This document shows positions 1-8,871 of a stretch of 64,000 bases of DNA, piece after piece. This DNA is from Streptomyces sp. TSRI0281 (lineage in GTDB: Bacteria; Actinomycetota; Actinomycetes; Streptomycetales; Streptomycetaceae): assembly GCF_001905125.1 (NCBI RefSeq), contig NZ_LWLE01000035.1, positions 438,113 through 502,112 of the forward strand, read 5' to 3'. Every line of letters starts with the position of its first letter. Position 1 is the first letter of the stretch. The notes beneath the pieces are model-generated. The model did not search any database. It was not told the DNA's origin and worked only from the letters and a program-made list of their open reading frames with translations. The translations under genes were made by a program, and so were the position numbers.

Positions 1-1
1 C

Positions 2-3000
2 GAGACCCGGCTGCGCGAGGCCCGCCTGGAGGCCGAGAAGGTCGTCTCCGAGGCGAAGGAGGCCGCGGTCAAGCGGCTGGCCGGCGCCGAGTCGCAGAAC
101 GAGCAGCGCACCCGTACGGCCAAGTCCGAGATCGCCCGGCTGGTCGGCGAGGCCACCAAGAGCGCCGAGGCGCTCAAGGAAGAGGCCGAACAGGCCCTCG
201 GCGACGCCCGCGCCGAGGCCGACCGGCTGGTCGCCGAGGCGTCCGAGAAGGCCCGCACCACGGCCGCCGAGGACACCGCGGCCCAGCTCGCCAAGGCCGC
301 CCGTACCGCCGAGGAAGTACTGACGAAGGCGTCCGAGGACGCCAGGTCCACCACCTCCGCGGCGAGCGAGGAGGCCGACCGGATCCGCCGCGAGGCGGAG
401 GCCGAGGCCGACCGGCTGCGCGGCGAGGCCGCGGAACAGGCCGACCAGCTCAAGGGCGCGGCCAAGGACGACACCAAGGAGTACCGGGCCAAGACGGTCG
501 AGCTCCAGGAGGAGGCCCGCAGGCTGCGCGGCGAGGCCGAGCAGCTGCGCTCCGAGGCCGTCGCCGAGGGTGAGCGGATCCGCGGCGAGGCCCGCCGGGA
601 GGCCGTACAGCAGTTGGAGGAGGGCGCCCGGACCGCCGAGGAGCTGCTGACCAAGGCCAGGTCGGACGCCGACGAGCTGCGGACCTCCGCGAGCACCGAG
701 AGCGAGCGGGTGCGCACCGAGGCGTCCGAGCGCGCCGCCACCCTGCGCAAGCAGGCCGACGAGACCCTGGAGCGCACCCGGACCGAGGCCGACAAGCTCC
801 GGGCCGAGGCCGAGGAGCAGGCGGAGTCCCTCACCGCCGCGGCCGAGCAGGCGGCGGCGGAACTCCGCGCGGAGACCGAGCGCGCGGTCGCCGCCCGGCA
901 GGCCGAGGCCGCCGACGAGCTGACCCGGCTGCACACCGAGGCCGAGACCCGCCTCGCGGGCGCCGAGGAGACGCTGGCCGAGGCCCGTACCGAAGCGGAG
1001 CGCATCCGCCGCGAGACGAACGAGGAGTCCGAGCGGCTGCGCACGGAGGCCGCCGAGCGGCTGCGCACGCTCCAGGAGCAGGCCGAGGCGGAGGCCGAGC
1101 GGCTGCGCGACGAGGCCGCGGCCGATGCCTCGCGGTCCCGCGCGGAGGGCGAGAACGTCGCCGTACGGCTGCGCGGCGAGGCCGCCGCCGAGGCGGAGCG
1201 GCTCAAGTCCGAGGCGCAGGACAGCGCCGACCGGGTACGGGCCGAGGCCGCCGCCGCCGCCGAGCGGGTCGCCACCGAGGCGGCCGAGGCGCTGTCCGCC
1301 GCCCAGGAGGAGGCCAACCGGCGCCGCCGGGAGGCCGAGGAGACCCTGGGTTCCGCGCGCACCGAGGCGGAGCAGGAGCGGGTCAGGGCCCGCGAGCAGA
1401 GCGAGGAGCTGCTGGCCTCCGCCCGCAAGCGCGTCGAGGAGGCCCAGACCGAGGCCCAGCGGCTCGTCGCGGAGGCGGACTCCCGGACGACCGAGCTGGT
1501 CGCCGCGGCCGAGCAGACCGCCCAGCAGGTACGTGACTCCGTCGCCGGTCTCCAGGAGCAGGCCGAGGAGGAGATCGCCGGGCTGCGCTCCGCCGCCGAG
1601 CACTCCGCGGACCGGACCAGGACCGAGGCGCAGGAGGAGGCGGACCGGGTCCGCGCGGATGCCTACGCCGAGCGGGAGCGGGCCGCCGAGGACGCCAACC
1701 GCGTCCGCCAGGTGGCGGGCGAGGAGTCCGAGGCCGCGAAGGCGCTGGCCGAGCGTACGGTCGCCGACGCGATCGCCGAGGCGGAGCGGATGCGCGCCGA
1801 CACCTCGGAGTACAGCCAGCGGGTCCGTACCGAAGCGTCCGACTCGCTCGCCTCGGCGGAGCAGGACGCCTCGCGTGCCCGTGCGGAGGCCCGTCAGGAC
1901 GCGAACCGCATCCGTTCGGAGGCAGCGGCGCAGTCCGATCTGCTCATCGGTGAGTCGACGGCCGAGAGCGAGCGGATCCGTACCGAGGCCGGCGAAGCGG
2001 CCAACCAGCTCGTCGGGGAGGCCACCACCGAGGCCGAGCGGCGCCGCACGGACGCGGCCGAGAAGGCGGAGCGGCTGGTCGCGGAGGCCACCGACGAGGC
2101 GGAGCGGCTGCGCGCGGAGGCGGCGGAGACCGTCGGTTCGGCGCAGGAGCACGCGGTCCGGACCCGTGAGGAGTCCGAACGGGTGCGGGCCGAGGCGGAG
2201 TCGGCGGCCGAGCAGATGCGCGCCGAGGCCCGCCAGGAGGCGGACCGGCTGCTCGACGAGGCGCGGGAGGCCGCGGCGAAGCGGCGTGCCGACGCCGCCG
2301 AGCAGGCCGACCAGCTGGTCAACAAGGCCCAGGAGGAGGCGCTCCGCTCCGCCACCGAGGCCGAGGCGCAGGCCGACACGATGGTCGGCGCGGCCCGCAA
2401 GGAGGCCGTGCGCATCACGTCCGAGGCGACGGTCGAGGGCAACACCCTGGTGGAGCGCGCCCGTACGGACGCGGACGAGCTGCTGGTCGGCGCGCGGCGC
2501 GACGCCACCGCGAACCGGGAGCGGTCCGAGGAGTTGCGGGCCCGGCTGGAGAGCGAGATCGAGGAGCTGCACGAGCGTGCCCGCCGGGAGACCTCCGAGC
2601 AGATGAAGACCGCCGGTGAGCGCGTCGACAATCTGATGAAGGCGGCGACCGAGCAGCGTGACGAGGCCGCGGCGAAGGCCAAGGAGCTGCTGGCGAACGC
2701 CAATTCGGAGGCGAGCAAGGTCCGGATCGCGGCGGTGAAGCGGGCCGAGTCGCTCCTGAAGGAAGCCGAGTCCAAGAAGGCCGAACTGGTCCGCGAGGCC
2801 GAGAAACTGCGTGCCGACGCCGAGACCGAGTCGAAGCAGATGGTCGACGAGGGCAGGCGGGAACTGGACGTACTGGTACGCAGGCGGGCGGACATCAATA
2901 CGGAGATTTCCCGGGTCCAGGACGTACTGGAGGCGTTGGAGTCCTTCGAGGCACCGACCGGGGGCACAAAGCCCGCCAACGGCAGTTCCCCGGGGGGCGC

Positions 3001-3055
3001 CAAGGCCACGGCGGCGGCGGGTACGCGGTCCGGCGGCAAGTCGTCCGAGGGGTGA
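2..3055 (+). CDS. scy: Polarity scaffold protein Scy, C-terminal part (5'-truncated)
   Basis: This is a very long coiled-coil protein of which about 1,017 residues are visible; the frame is open from the window edge and has no start codon before 614, so the true start lies upstream. The sequence is almost wholly built of repeating Ala/Glu/Arg-rich units such as EAERLRAEA, spaced in 7- and 11-residue steps, with no globular domain except a short Gly/Ser/Ala-rich tail at the last 35 residues. In Streptomyces, Scy is the tip-organising scaffold that gathers DivIVA and FilP at the hyphal apex and helps set new growth sites. The adjacent filP gene, 256 bases downstream, supports the identification. 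The missing N-terminus would carry the DivIVA-like segment. Confidence 0.88.
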   Translation, partial: ETRLREARLEAEKVVSEAKEAAVKRLAGAESQNEQRTRTAKSEIARLVGEATKSAEALKEEAEQALGDARAEADRLVAEASEKARTTAAEDTAAQLAKAARTAEEVLTKASEDARSTTSAASEEADRIRREAEAEADRLRGEAAEQADQLKGAAKDDTKEYRAKTVELQEEARRLRGEAEQLRSEAVAEGERIRGEARREAVQQLEEGARTAEELLTKARSDADELRTSASTESERVRTEASERAATLRKQADETLERTRTEADKLRAEAEEQAESLTAAAEQAAAELRAETERAVAARQAEAADELTRLHTEAETRLAGAEETLAEARTEAERIRRETNEESERLRTEAAERLRTLQEQAEAEAERLRDEAAADASRSRAEGENVAVRLRGEAAAEAERLKSEAQDSADRVRAEAAAAAERVATEAAEALSAAQEEANRRRREAEETLGSARTEAEQERVRAREQSEELLASARKRVEEAQTEAQRLVAEADSRTTELVAAAEQTAQQVRDSVAGLQEQAEEEIAGLRSAAEHSADRTRTEAQEEADRVRADAYAERERAAEDANRVRQVAGEESEAAKALAERTVADAIAEAERMRADTSEYSQRVRTEASDSLASAEQDASRARAEARQDANRIRSEAAAQSDLLIGESTAESERIRTEAGEAANQLVGEATTEAERRRTDAAEKAERLVAEATDEAERLRAEAAETVGSAQEHAVRTREESERVRAEAESAAEQMRAEARQEADRLLDEAREAAAKRRADAAEQADQLVNKAQEEALRSATEAEAQADTMVGAARKEAVRITSEATVEGNTLVERARTDADELLVGARRDATANRERSEELRARLESEIEELHERARRETSEQMKTAGERVDNLMKAATEQRDEAAAKAKELLANANSEASKVRIAAVKRAESLLKEAESKKAELVREAEKLRADAETESKQMVDEGRRELDVLVRRRADINTEISRVQDVLEALESFEAPTGGTKPANGSSPGGAKATAAAGTRSGGKSSEG

Positions 3056-3057
3056 GC

Positions 3058-3160
3058 GGACCTGCGGTGTCCGATGCTCCGTCAGGAGTGTCCGGACCGG
3101 CGGTGTCCGATACCCCGTCAGGAGTGTCCGGACCGCGATGTCCCGTGCTTCGTCATGGAC
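3058..3160. repeat. 36-bp tandem repeat between scy and filP
   Basis: Two complete 36-bp units (3058-3093 and 3094-3129) differ at three positions, and a third, degraded unit follows (3130-3160). Each contains GGTGTCCGAT and CGTCAGGAGTGTCC, and neighbouring arms CGGAC and GTCCG can pair. The array starts just after the scy stop codon. It could act as a set of small hairpins at the 3' end of the scy transcript. Confidence 0.75.
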
Positions 3161-3244
3161 ATTCAACCCTGCGGGGAGCAAGCACTCCGGGGGTCAGCCA
3201 CTCAAAAGGGGTGTCATTCTCCAGATCAAACCCGCATCTGCACG

Positions 3245-3271
3245 CTGACACGCCGCTTAGGCCCCTAGGAT
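3245..3271 (+). promoter_or_regulatory. Candidate filP promoter
   Basis: CTGACA (3245-3250) and TAGGAT (3266-3271) resemble the boxes of a HrdB-type promoter and lie about 40 bases before the filP start. The spacer is only 15 bases, shorter than usual, so this is tentative. Confidence 0.35.
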
Positions 3272-3311
3272 TCCCTCTATCACCTCACCGGTCTCATTCG
3301 ACAGGAACCCC

Positions 3312-4250
3312 ATGAGCGACCCTTCCTCCCCCTTCGGCTTCGAGCTCGTGCGACGTGGTTACGACCGCGGTCAGGTGGACGACCGCATCACCAAGCTCGT
3401 CGCCGACCGTGATAGTGCTCTGGCCCGAATCACCTCTCTGGAAAAGCGCATCGAGGAGCTCCACCTCGAAACGCAGAACGCCCAGGCCCAGGTCAGCGAC
3501 GCAGAGCCGTCGTACGCCGGTCTCGGTGCCCGTGTCGAGAAGATTCTCCGCCTCGCCGAGGAGGAGGCCAAGGACCTGCGTGAGGAGGCCCGTCGCGCCG
3601 CCGAGCAGCACCGTGAGCTGGCCGAGTCGGCCGCCCAGCAGGTGCGCAACGACGCCGAGTCGTTCGCGGCCGAGCGCAAGTCGAAGGCCGAGGACGAGGG
3701 CGTTCGCATCGTCGAGAAGGCCAAGGGCGAGGCGACCACGCTGCGCACCGAGGCGCAGAAGGACGCCCAGTCCAAGCGCGAGGAGGCGGACGCCCTCTTC
3801 GAGGAGACCCGCGCCAAGGCCGCTCAGGCCGCCGCGGACTTCGAGACGAACCTGGCCAAGCGCCGCGAGCAGTCGGAGCGCGACCTCGCGTCCCGTCAGG
3901 CCAAGGCCGAGAAGCGTCTCGCCGAGATCGAGCACCGCGCCGAGCAGCTCCGCCTGGAGGCCGAGAAGCTCCGTACGGACGCCGAGCGCCGGGCCCGTCA
4001 GACGGTGGAGACCGCGCAGCGCCAGGCCGAGGACATCGTGGCCGACGCGAACGCCAAGGCCGACCGGATCCGCAGCGAGTCCGAGCGCGAGCTGGCGGCG
4101 CTCACCAACCGCCGCGACTCGATCAACGCGCAGCTGACCAACGTCCGCGAGATGCTGGCGACGCTGACCGGTGCCGCGGTGGCAGCGGCCGGTTCGCCGG
4201 CGGACGACGAGCCCGTCACCCGTGGTGTCCCGGCTCAGCAGGGCCGCTGA
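3312..4250 (+). CDS. filP: Filament-forming coiled-coil protein FilP (cellulose-binding-protein family)
   Basis: The 312-residue protein begins with a DivIVA-type segment (FELVRRGYDRGQVDDRI, residues 9-25), followed by a continuous coiled coil to about residue 275 and a short disordered tail. FilP in Streptomyces forms intermediate-filament-like networks behind the hyphal tip, interacting with DivIVA and Scy and giving the wall mechanical stability. The start ATG is preceded by AGGAA at a suitable distance. It lies directly after scy, as in other streptomycetes, but has its own candidate promoter. Older annotations call the family cellulose-binding protein. Confidence 0.9.
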   Translation: MSDPSSPFGFELVRRGYDRGQVDDRITKLVADRDSALARITSLEKRIEELHLETQNAQAQVSDAEPSYAGLGARVEKILRLAEEEAKDLREEARRAAEQHRELAESAAQQVRNDAESFAAERKSKAEDEGVRIVEKAKGEATTLRTEAQKDAQSKREEADALFEETRAKAAQAAADFETNLAKRREQSERDLASRQAKAEKRLAEIEHRAEQLRLEAEKLRTDAERRARQTVETAQRQAEDIVADANAKADRIRSESERELAALTNRRDSINAQLTNVREMLATLTGAAVAAAGSPADDEPVTRGVPAQQGR

Positions 4251-4280
4251 CCCTTCGGGTACCTCAGCCGTACCGCTCGT

Positions 4281-4315
4281 GCGCCCGGTTCCGCCCCTGT
4301 GGTGGCGCCGGGCGC
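4281..4315 (+). terminator. Possible filP terminator hairpin
   Basis: GCGCCCGG (4281-4288) and CCGGGCGC (4308-4315) form an 8-bp stem about 30 bases after the filP stop. There is no T-run, which is common for Streptomyces terminators. Confidence 0.4.
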
Positions 4316-4325
4316 GCGGCCGTTC

Positions 4326-4331
4326 TAGCGT
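4326..4331 (+). promoter_or_regulatory. -10 box for a leaderless ABC transporter transcript
   Basis: TAGCGT ends six bases before the ATG at 4338 and no ribosome-binding site lies between. This is the typical spacing for a transcript starting at the first base of the start codon. No clear -35 box is seen. Confidence 0.45.
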
Positions 4332-4337
4332 GAACGC

Positions 4338-5342
4338 ATGATCGAGCTTGACGGACTCACCAAGCGATTCGGCGACAAGGTCGCCGTCGACCAGTTGTCC
4401 TGCCTGATCCGACCCGGAATGGTGACGGGTTTTCTGGGCCCGAACGGGGCGGGCAAGTCCACGACGATGCGGATGATGCTCGATCTCGACAACCCCACCA
4501 GCGGCTCCGTGCGCATCGACGGCAAGAACTACCACGAGCTGCAGGAGCCGCTGAAGTACATCGGGGCGCTGCTCGACGCCAAGTCGATGCACGGCGGTCG
4601 CAGCGCGTACAACAATCTGCTGTGCCTCGCGCAGAGCAATCGCATCCCCGAGAGCCGGGTCGCGGAAGTTCTCGACACGGTCGGCCTGAGCGCGGTGGCG
4701 AAGAAGAAGTCCAAGGGTTTCTCCCTCGGTATGGGCCAGCGGCTCGGAATCGCGTCCGCGCTGCTCGGTGACCCCGAGATCCTGATGTTCGACGAACCCG
4801 TCAATGGTCTGGACCCCGAGGGCATTCACTGGATCCGCAATCTGATGAAGACACTCGCCGGCGAGGGCCGGACGATCTTCGTCTCTTCGCATCTGATGAG
4901 CGAAATGGCCCTGACGGCCGACCATTTGATCGTGATCGGCCAGGGCAGACTGCTCGCCGACACCTCGATGGCCGACTTCATCCACGAGAATTCGCGCAGT
5001 TACGTACGGCTGCGCTCCCCGCAGCAGGAACGGCTGCGCGATGTGCTGCACGCGGAGGGCATCGTCGTGATCGAGTCGGGGAACGGGACCCTGGAGATCG
5101 ACGGCGCCTCCACCGAGGCACTGGGTGAGCTGGCCGCCCGGCACCAGCTGGTGCTGCACGAGCTGAGCGCCCAGCGGGCCTCACTGGAAGAAGCGTTCAT
5201 GCAGATGACCGCGGGCTCCGTGGAGTACCACGCCCACTCGGAACGGGACGGGGCGCCGCCACCGCAGGTGGGAGCGGGCTGGGGCGACCAGTGGAACCAA
5301 CGGGGCGGCAGCGGCGCTTCCCTCGACGGCAAGGAGGCGTGA
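4338..5342 (+). CDS. ABC transporter ATP-binding protein, first module
   Basis: The 334-residue protein has a Walker A motif (GPNGAGKST, near residue 35), a signature-like region SLGMGQRLGIASALLGDP and a Walker B/D-loop FDEPVNGLDPEG, then the H-loop in VSSHLMSEM. The signature is the variant SxGMxQR form found in ABC-2 exporter ATPases of the CcmA/bacitracin-type group. A C-terminal extension of about 90 residues follows the ATPase domain. It is translationally coupled to the permease at 5348. A second, closely similar ATPase-permease pair follows at 6269-8328, so the two modules look like a tandem duplication. The substrate cannot be read from sequence. Confidence 0.88.
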   Translation: MIELDGLTKRFGDKVAVDQLSCLIRPGMVTGFLGPNGAGKSTTMRMMLDLDNPTSGSVRIDGKNYHELQEPLKYIGALLDAKSMHGGRSAYNNLLCLAQSNRIPESRVAEVLDTVGLSAVAKKKSKGFSLGMGQRLGIASALLGDPEILMFDEPVNGLDPEGIHWIRNLMKTLAGEGRTIFVSSHLMSEMALTADHLIVIGQGRLLADTSMADFIHENSRSYVRLRSPQQERLRDVLHAEGIVVIESGNGTLEIDGASTEALGELAARHQLVLHELSAQRASLEEAFMQMTAGSVEYHAHSERDGAPPPQVGAGWGDQWNQRGGSGASLDGKEA

Positions 5343-5347
5343 CGACG

Positions 5348-6127
5348 ATGGCATCGGTACCCGCGGTCCTGACCTCCGAATGGACCAAGATCCGCACGGT
5401 CTCCTCTACGACATGGACGCTCATCTCCGCGTTCGTCGTCACCGTCGCGATGGGCGCGGCCCTCTGCGCCCTGATGAACTCCCAGTTCGACGATCTTTCG
5501 GACGCGGAGCGCGCCACCTTCGACCCGACCTTCGTCAGCTTCTCCGGAATGATTCTCGGCCAGCTCGCGATGGTCGTGTTCGGCGTGCTGGTGGTCGGTA
5601 CGGAGTACAGCTCCGGCATGATCCGCACCTCGCTGGCGGCCGTGCCGCAGCGCGCCACGTTCCTCTTCAGCAAGATCGCGGTGGCCGGGGTGCTGGCGCT
5701 GGTCGTCGGCCTCGCCACCAGCTTCATCTCGTTCTTCCTGGGCCAGGCCCTGCTGGGGGACCACCGTACGGACATCGGCGCGGACAACGTGCTGCGCGCG
5801 GTCTTCGGCGGCGGCATCTACATGGGCCTGATCGCGATCTTCTCGATGGGCGTGGCGGCGATGCTGCGCAGCTCCATGCTGTCGCTCGGCATCCTGATGC
5901 CGTTCTTCTTCCTCGTCTCGCAGATCCTGTCCGCGGTCCCGGGCGCCAAGAGCGTGGCCCGGTACTTCCCCGACCAGGCGGGCTCGAAGATCATGCAGGT
6001 GGTCCCGGACGCGATGAACAGCGATCCGGCGCCGTACGGGCCCTGGGGCGGTCTCGGGATCCTCCTCGCCTGGGTGGCGGCGGCGGTGATCGGCGGATAT
6101 GTGGTCCTGAGGAAGCGGGACGCGTAG
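5348..6127 (+). CDS. ABC-2 type permease, first module
   Basis: The 259-residue protein has six predicted membrane segments, with the SEWTKIRTVSST entry sequence shared by ABC-2 permeases of actinobacteria. AAGGAGG at 5331-5337 fits best with the ATG at 5348 (ten-base gap); a GTG at 5339 overlapping the upstream stop is possible but too close. It should form the membrane channel for the ATPase encoded at 4338-5342. The family includes subunits that export small molecules or peptides or act in stress resistance. Confidence 0.85.
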   Translation: MASVPAVLTSEWTKIRTVSSTTWTLISAFVVTVAMGAALCALMNSQFDDLSDAERATFDPTFVSFSGMILGQLAMVVFGVLVVGTEYSSGMIRTSLAAVPQRATFLFSKIAVAGVLALVVGLATSFISFFLGQALLGDHRTDIGADNVLRAVFGGGIYMGLIAIFSMGVAAMLRSSMLSLGILMPFFFLVSQILSAVPGAKSVARYFPDQAGSKIMQVVPDAMNSDPAPYGPWGGLGILLAWVAAAVIGGYVVLRKRDA

Positions 6128-6268
6128 GAAATCGCACCCCCGGCACCTGCCGTTCGGCAGCAGAACTTGGCCGGAACCGTCAAGTGCTGGTTATCCTCCT
6201 AACTCTTACGGGGGCGTGCGGCCAGGCAGCCCGGGCCCCGACGACAGATAAGTCGATGGGGCTGGAGA

Positions 6269-7474
6269 ATGATCGAGGCAGTCGGCCTGACCAAGCGCTA
6301 CGGCGCGAAGACGGCCGTGTACAACCTTTCGTTCCAGGTGCGGCCGGGGGCCGTCACCGGGTTCCTCGGTCCCAACGGGTCGGGCAAGTCCACCACCATG
6401 CGGATGATGCTCGGCCTCGACCGGCCGACCTCGGGCCATGTGACGATCGGCGGCCATGCCTTCCGCGATCTGCCGAACGCTCCGCGCCAGGTGGGCGCGC
6501 TGCTGGACGCCAAGGCGGTGCACGGCGGCCGGAGCGCCCGTAACCACCTGCTGTCGCTGGCGCAGCTGGGCGGTATCCCCTCCGCCCGGGTCGACGAGGT
6601 GCTGGGTGTCGTGGGGCTCCAGGACGTGGCCAAGCGGCGCTCCAGCGGCTTCTCGCTCGGTATGGGGCAGCGGCTCGGCATCGCGGCGGCGCTCCTGGGC
6701 GACCCGCAGGTGCTGCTCTTCGACGAGCCGGTCAACGGACTCGACCCCGAGGGCATCCTCTGGGTCCGCAATCTGATGAAGATGCTGGCCTCCGAGGGGC
6801 GCACCGTCTTCGTCTCCAGCCATCTGATGAGCGAGATGGCCCTCACCGCCGACCATCTGATCGTGATCGGGCGGGGTCAGCTGCTCGCCGACATGGGTGT
6901 CACCGACTTCATCTCCGCGAACTCCGCCGACTTCGCCCGGGTACGTGTCCTGGAGGACGCGCCCGAGCAGCGGGAGAAGCTGACCGCCTCGCTCACCGAG
7001 GCGGGCGGCCGGGTCATGCCGGAGCCGGACGGCGCCCTGCGCGTGACCGGACTCCCGCTGCCCCGGATCAGTGATCTGGCGCACACCTCGGACGTCCGGC
7101 TGTGGGAGCTCTCGCCGCACCAGGCTTCGCTGGAGGAGGCGTACATGCGGATGACGCAGGGCGCCGTGGACTACCGCTCGACGGCGGACGCGAAGGCGGG
7201 GCTCCTGGAGCCGCCGCCGGGCGTCCACGGGCCTCTGGGAGCCGGTTACGGGCCCCAGCCCGGCCACGGTCAGCCGCAGGCCCCCGAGGCGCCGCAGCAG
7301 GGCTGGTACGCCCCGCCGCCGCCCGGACAGAACCCGTACGCGGCCGCTCCGCCCGCTCCCCAGCCGCCCGCCACCCCTGCGGCTCCCCCGGTGGCTCCCC
7401 CGGCCCCCGCGGTGGAGCCCGCAGCCCCCGTCGCAGCCCCGACCGAGCGCAAGACCAGCGAGGACCCCCGATGA
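6269..7474 (+). CDS. ABC transporter ATP-binding protein with proline-rich tail, second module
   Basis: The 401-residue protein repeats the domain plan of the ATPase at 4338: Walker A GPNGSGKST, SLGMGQRLGIAAALLGDP and FDEPVNGLDPEG are nearly the same. It differs in a C-terminal tail of about 95 residues made largely of Pro, Ala, Gln and Gly, which is probably disordered. The ATG overlaps no other gene and follows a 141-base intergenic region, so this module may have its own promoter. It is coupled by ATGA overlap to the permease at 7471. Confidence 0.87.
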   Translation: MIEAVGLTKRYGAKTAVYNLSFQVRPGAVTGFLGPNGSGKSTTMRMMLGLDRPTSGHVTIGGHAFRDLPNAPRQVGALLDAKAVHGGRSARNHLLSLAQLGGIPSARVDEVLGVVGLQDVAKRRSSGFSLGMGQRLGIAAALLGDPQVLLFDEPVNGLDPEGILWVRNLMKMLASEGRTVFVSSHLMSEMALTADHLIVIGRGQLLADMGVTDFISANSADFARVRVLEDAPEQREKLTASLTEAGGRVMPEPDGALRVTGLPLPRISDLAHTSDVRLWELSPHQASLEEAYMRMTQGAVDYRSTADAKAGLLEPPPGVHGPLGAGYGPQPGHGQPQAPEAPQQGWYAPPPPGQNPYAAAPPAPQPPATPAAPPVAPPAPAVEPAAPVAAPTERKTSEDPR

Positions 7475-8328
7475 CGACGCCGGCCACCCCGCAGGCCCCC
7501 CAGCAGCAGCCGCAGGGGGCCTGGCCCGCCCCGGACGGCCTGTACGCCTCACCGATCCCGGTCCGGCCCCCCACGCTCGGGGACGCCATCGCCTCGGAGT
7601 GGACGAAGATCCGCTCCGTACGCTCCACCCTGTGGACGCTCGGCGTGATGATCGTGCTGATGTTCGCCGTCGGGCTGCTGTCCGCGTTCGCCGTCGCCGC
7701 GACCGACGCGAATCTGAGCGACGATCCGGTGCTCAGCCTCGGCTTCTTCGGAGTGCTTCTCGGGTCGATCTGTGTGATCACCCTCGGTGTGCTGACGATC
7801 TCCTCCGAGTACGGCACCGGCATGATCCGTACGACGCTGACGGCCTGCCCGAGCCGAGGCCGGGTGCTGACCGCCAAGGCGGCCGTCTTCTTCCTGCTGT
7901 CCTTCACCATCACCACGGTGACGGCCGCGATCGTCGCGGTGCTCCAGACGGCGGTCCTGGACGGTGCGGACGCCACGGGCACCGACTGGCTGCGCGCCAC
8001 CGTGGGCGTGGGGCTCTACGTCGCGCTGCTCGGTCTGCTCTCGATGGGGCTCGGCGCGATCGTCCGGCACTCCGCGGGCGCCATCACCATCATGATCGCG
8101 GTGGTGCTGCTGCCGCTCGTGCTGGCGATGTTCATGTTCCACGAGAGCCTGTCCGGCCTCCAGCGGGCCCTCTTCGAGTACTCGATCCCCAACCAGCTCG
8201 GTGCCCTCTACGGAGCCGCGATCAGCAACTCCGGGCCGTCCGGCTGGGAGCCGCTGTGGATCATGCTGGGGGTGGCGGCCGTGGCCATGGCCGGCGCCTT
8301 CGTCTCGATGGACCGGCGCGACGTCTGA
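7471..8328 (+). CDS. ABC-2 type permease, second module
   Basis: The 285-residue protein has a 30-residue Pro/Gln-rich cytoplasmic N-terminus, then SEWTKIRSVRSTLWTL and six predicted membrane helices. Its ATG overlaps the stop of the upstream ATPase gene by four bases, indicating coupled translation. The N-terminal tail resembles the disordered tail of its partner ATPase. It is a paralogue of the permease at 5348. Substrate unknown. Confidence 0.85.
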   Translation: MTTPATPQAPQQQPQGAWPAPDGLYASPIPVRPPTLGDAIASEWTKIRSVRSTLWTLGVMIVLMFAVGLLSAFAVAATDANLSDDPVLSLGFFGVLLGSICVITLGVLTISSEYGTGMIRTTLTACPSRGRVLTAKAAVFFLLSFTITTVTAAIVAVLQTAVLDGADATGTDWLRATVGVGLYVALLGLLSMGLGAIVRHSAGAITIMIAVVLLPLVLAMFMFHESLSGLQRALFEYSIPNQLGALYGAAISNSGPSGWEPLWIMLGVAAVAMAGAFVSMDRRDV

Positions 8329-8332
8329 ACCC

Positions 8333-8662
8333 TCAGTAGCGCGGCGCGTTCCTGGACCGCTGCACCCGTGTGGTGCGGCGGTCCCTCGCGTTCCAGCACG
8401 CCTTGTGCCAGTGCCGCCGGTCGTCGATGCCGCCGAACTCGGGCCAGGCGACGAGGTGCGGGACGCCGGACGGGATCTCCTGGTCGCAGCCGGGGCAGCG
8501 GTAGCGCTTGCCCTGCGCGCTCGCACCGCTCACCGGGCGCACCAACCAGTCCTCGCCCTGCCAGTTCTCGCTGGACCCGCCCCCGCCGTACCGCTCCCCC
8601 GGCGTACTCACACTGTCGGTGGAGCTCTCGCCGCCTCGGGGGCGGTTGCGGCGCGGGGACAC
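8333..8662 (-). CDS. Small conserved actinobacterial protein with Cys/His cluster
   Basis: The 109-residue protein has a polar, Gly/Ser-rich first half and a conserved second half with CPGCDQEIPSG followed by HWHKACW, which together look like a zinc-binding knuckle. I chose the GTG at 8662 (SPRRNRPRGG start) because the residues before it are not conserved-looking. Streptomyces genomes annotate relatives as ATP/GTP-binding protein, but no nucleotide-binding motif is visible. It is convergent with the ABC permease, with only four bases between the stops. Function unknown. Confidence 0.65.
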   Translation of the reverse strand: MSPRRNRPRGGESSTDSVSTPGERYGGGGSSENWQGEDWLVRPVSGASAQGKRYRCPGCDQEIPSGVPHLVAWPEFGGIDDRRHWHKACWNARDRRTTRVQRSRNAPRY

Positions 8663-8871
8663 GTGACACCTCACGGGCTGAACGGGCAGGTCCGTCCAGC
8701 CTAGAGCCATCGGGCGGGGGCAGACGTCCCGTAGGGCACGCGGCGGCGTCCGGCAACGGGGTGAGTTAGCGGAAAATCGCAACAACTTCGGTGCGGACCG
8801 TGCCTTTGGCACGTGTCAGACGTTGTTGCCGACAGGGGAGAACCGCGCCGGCCGCGAGGAGGCAACAGGCG

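Noticed and set aside
3294..5159. Minus-strand frame opposite filP and the first ABC ATPase gene
   Set aside because: Leu/Gly/Arg-rich antisense shadow of a coiled coil and a P-loop gene.
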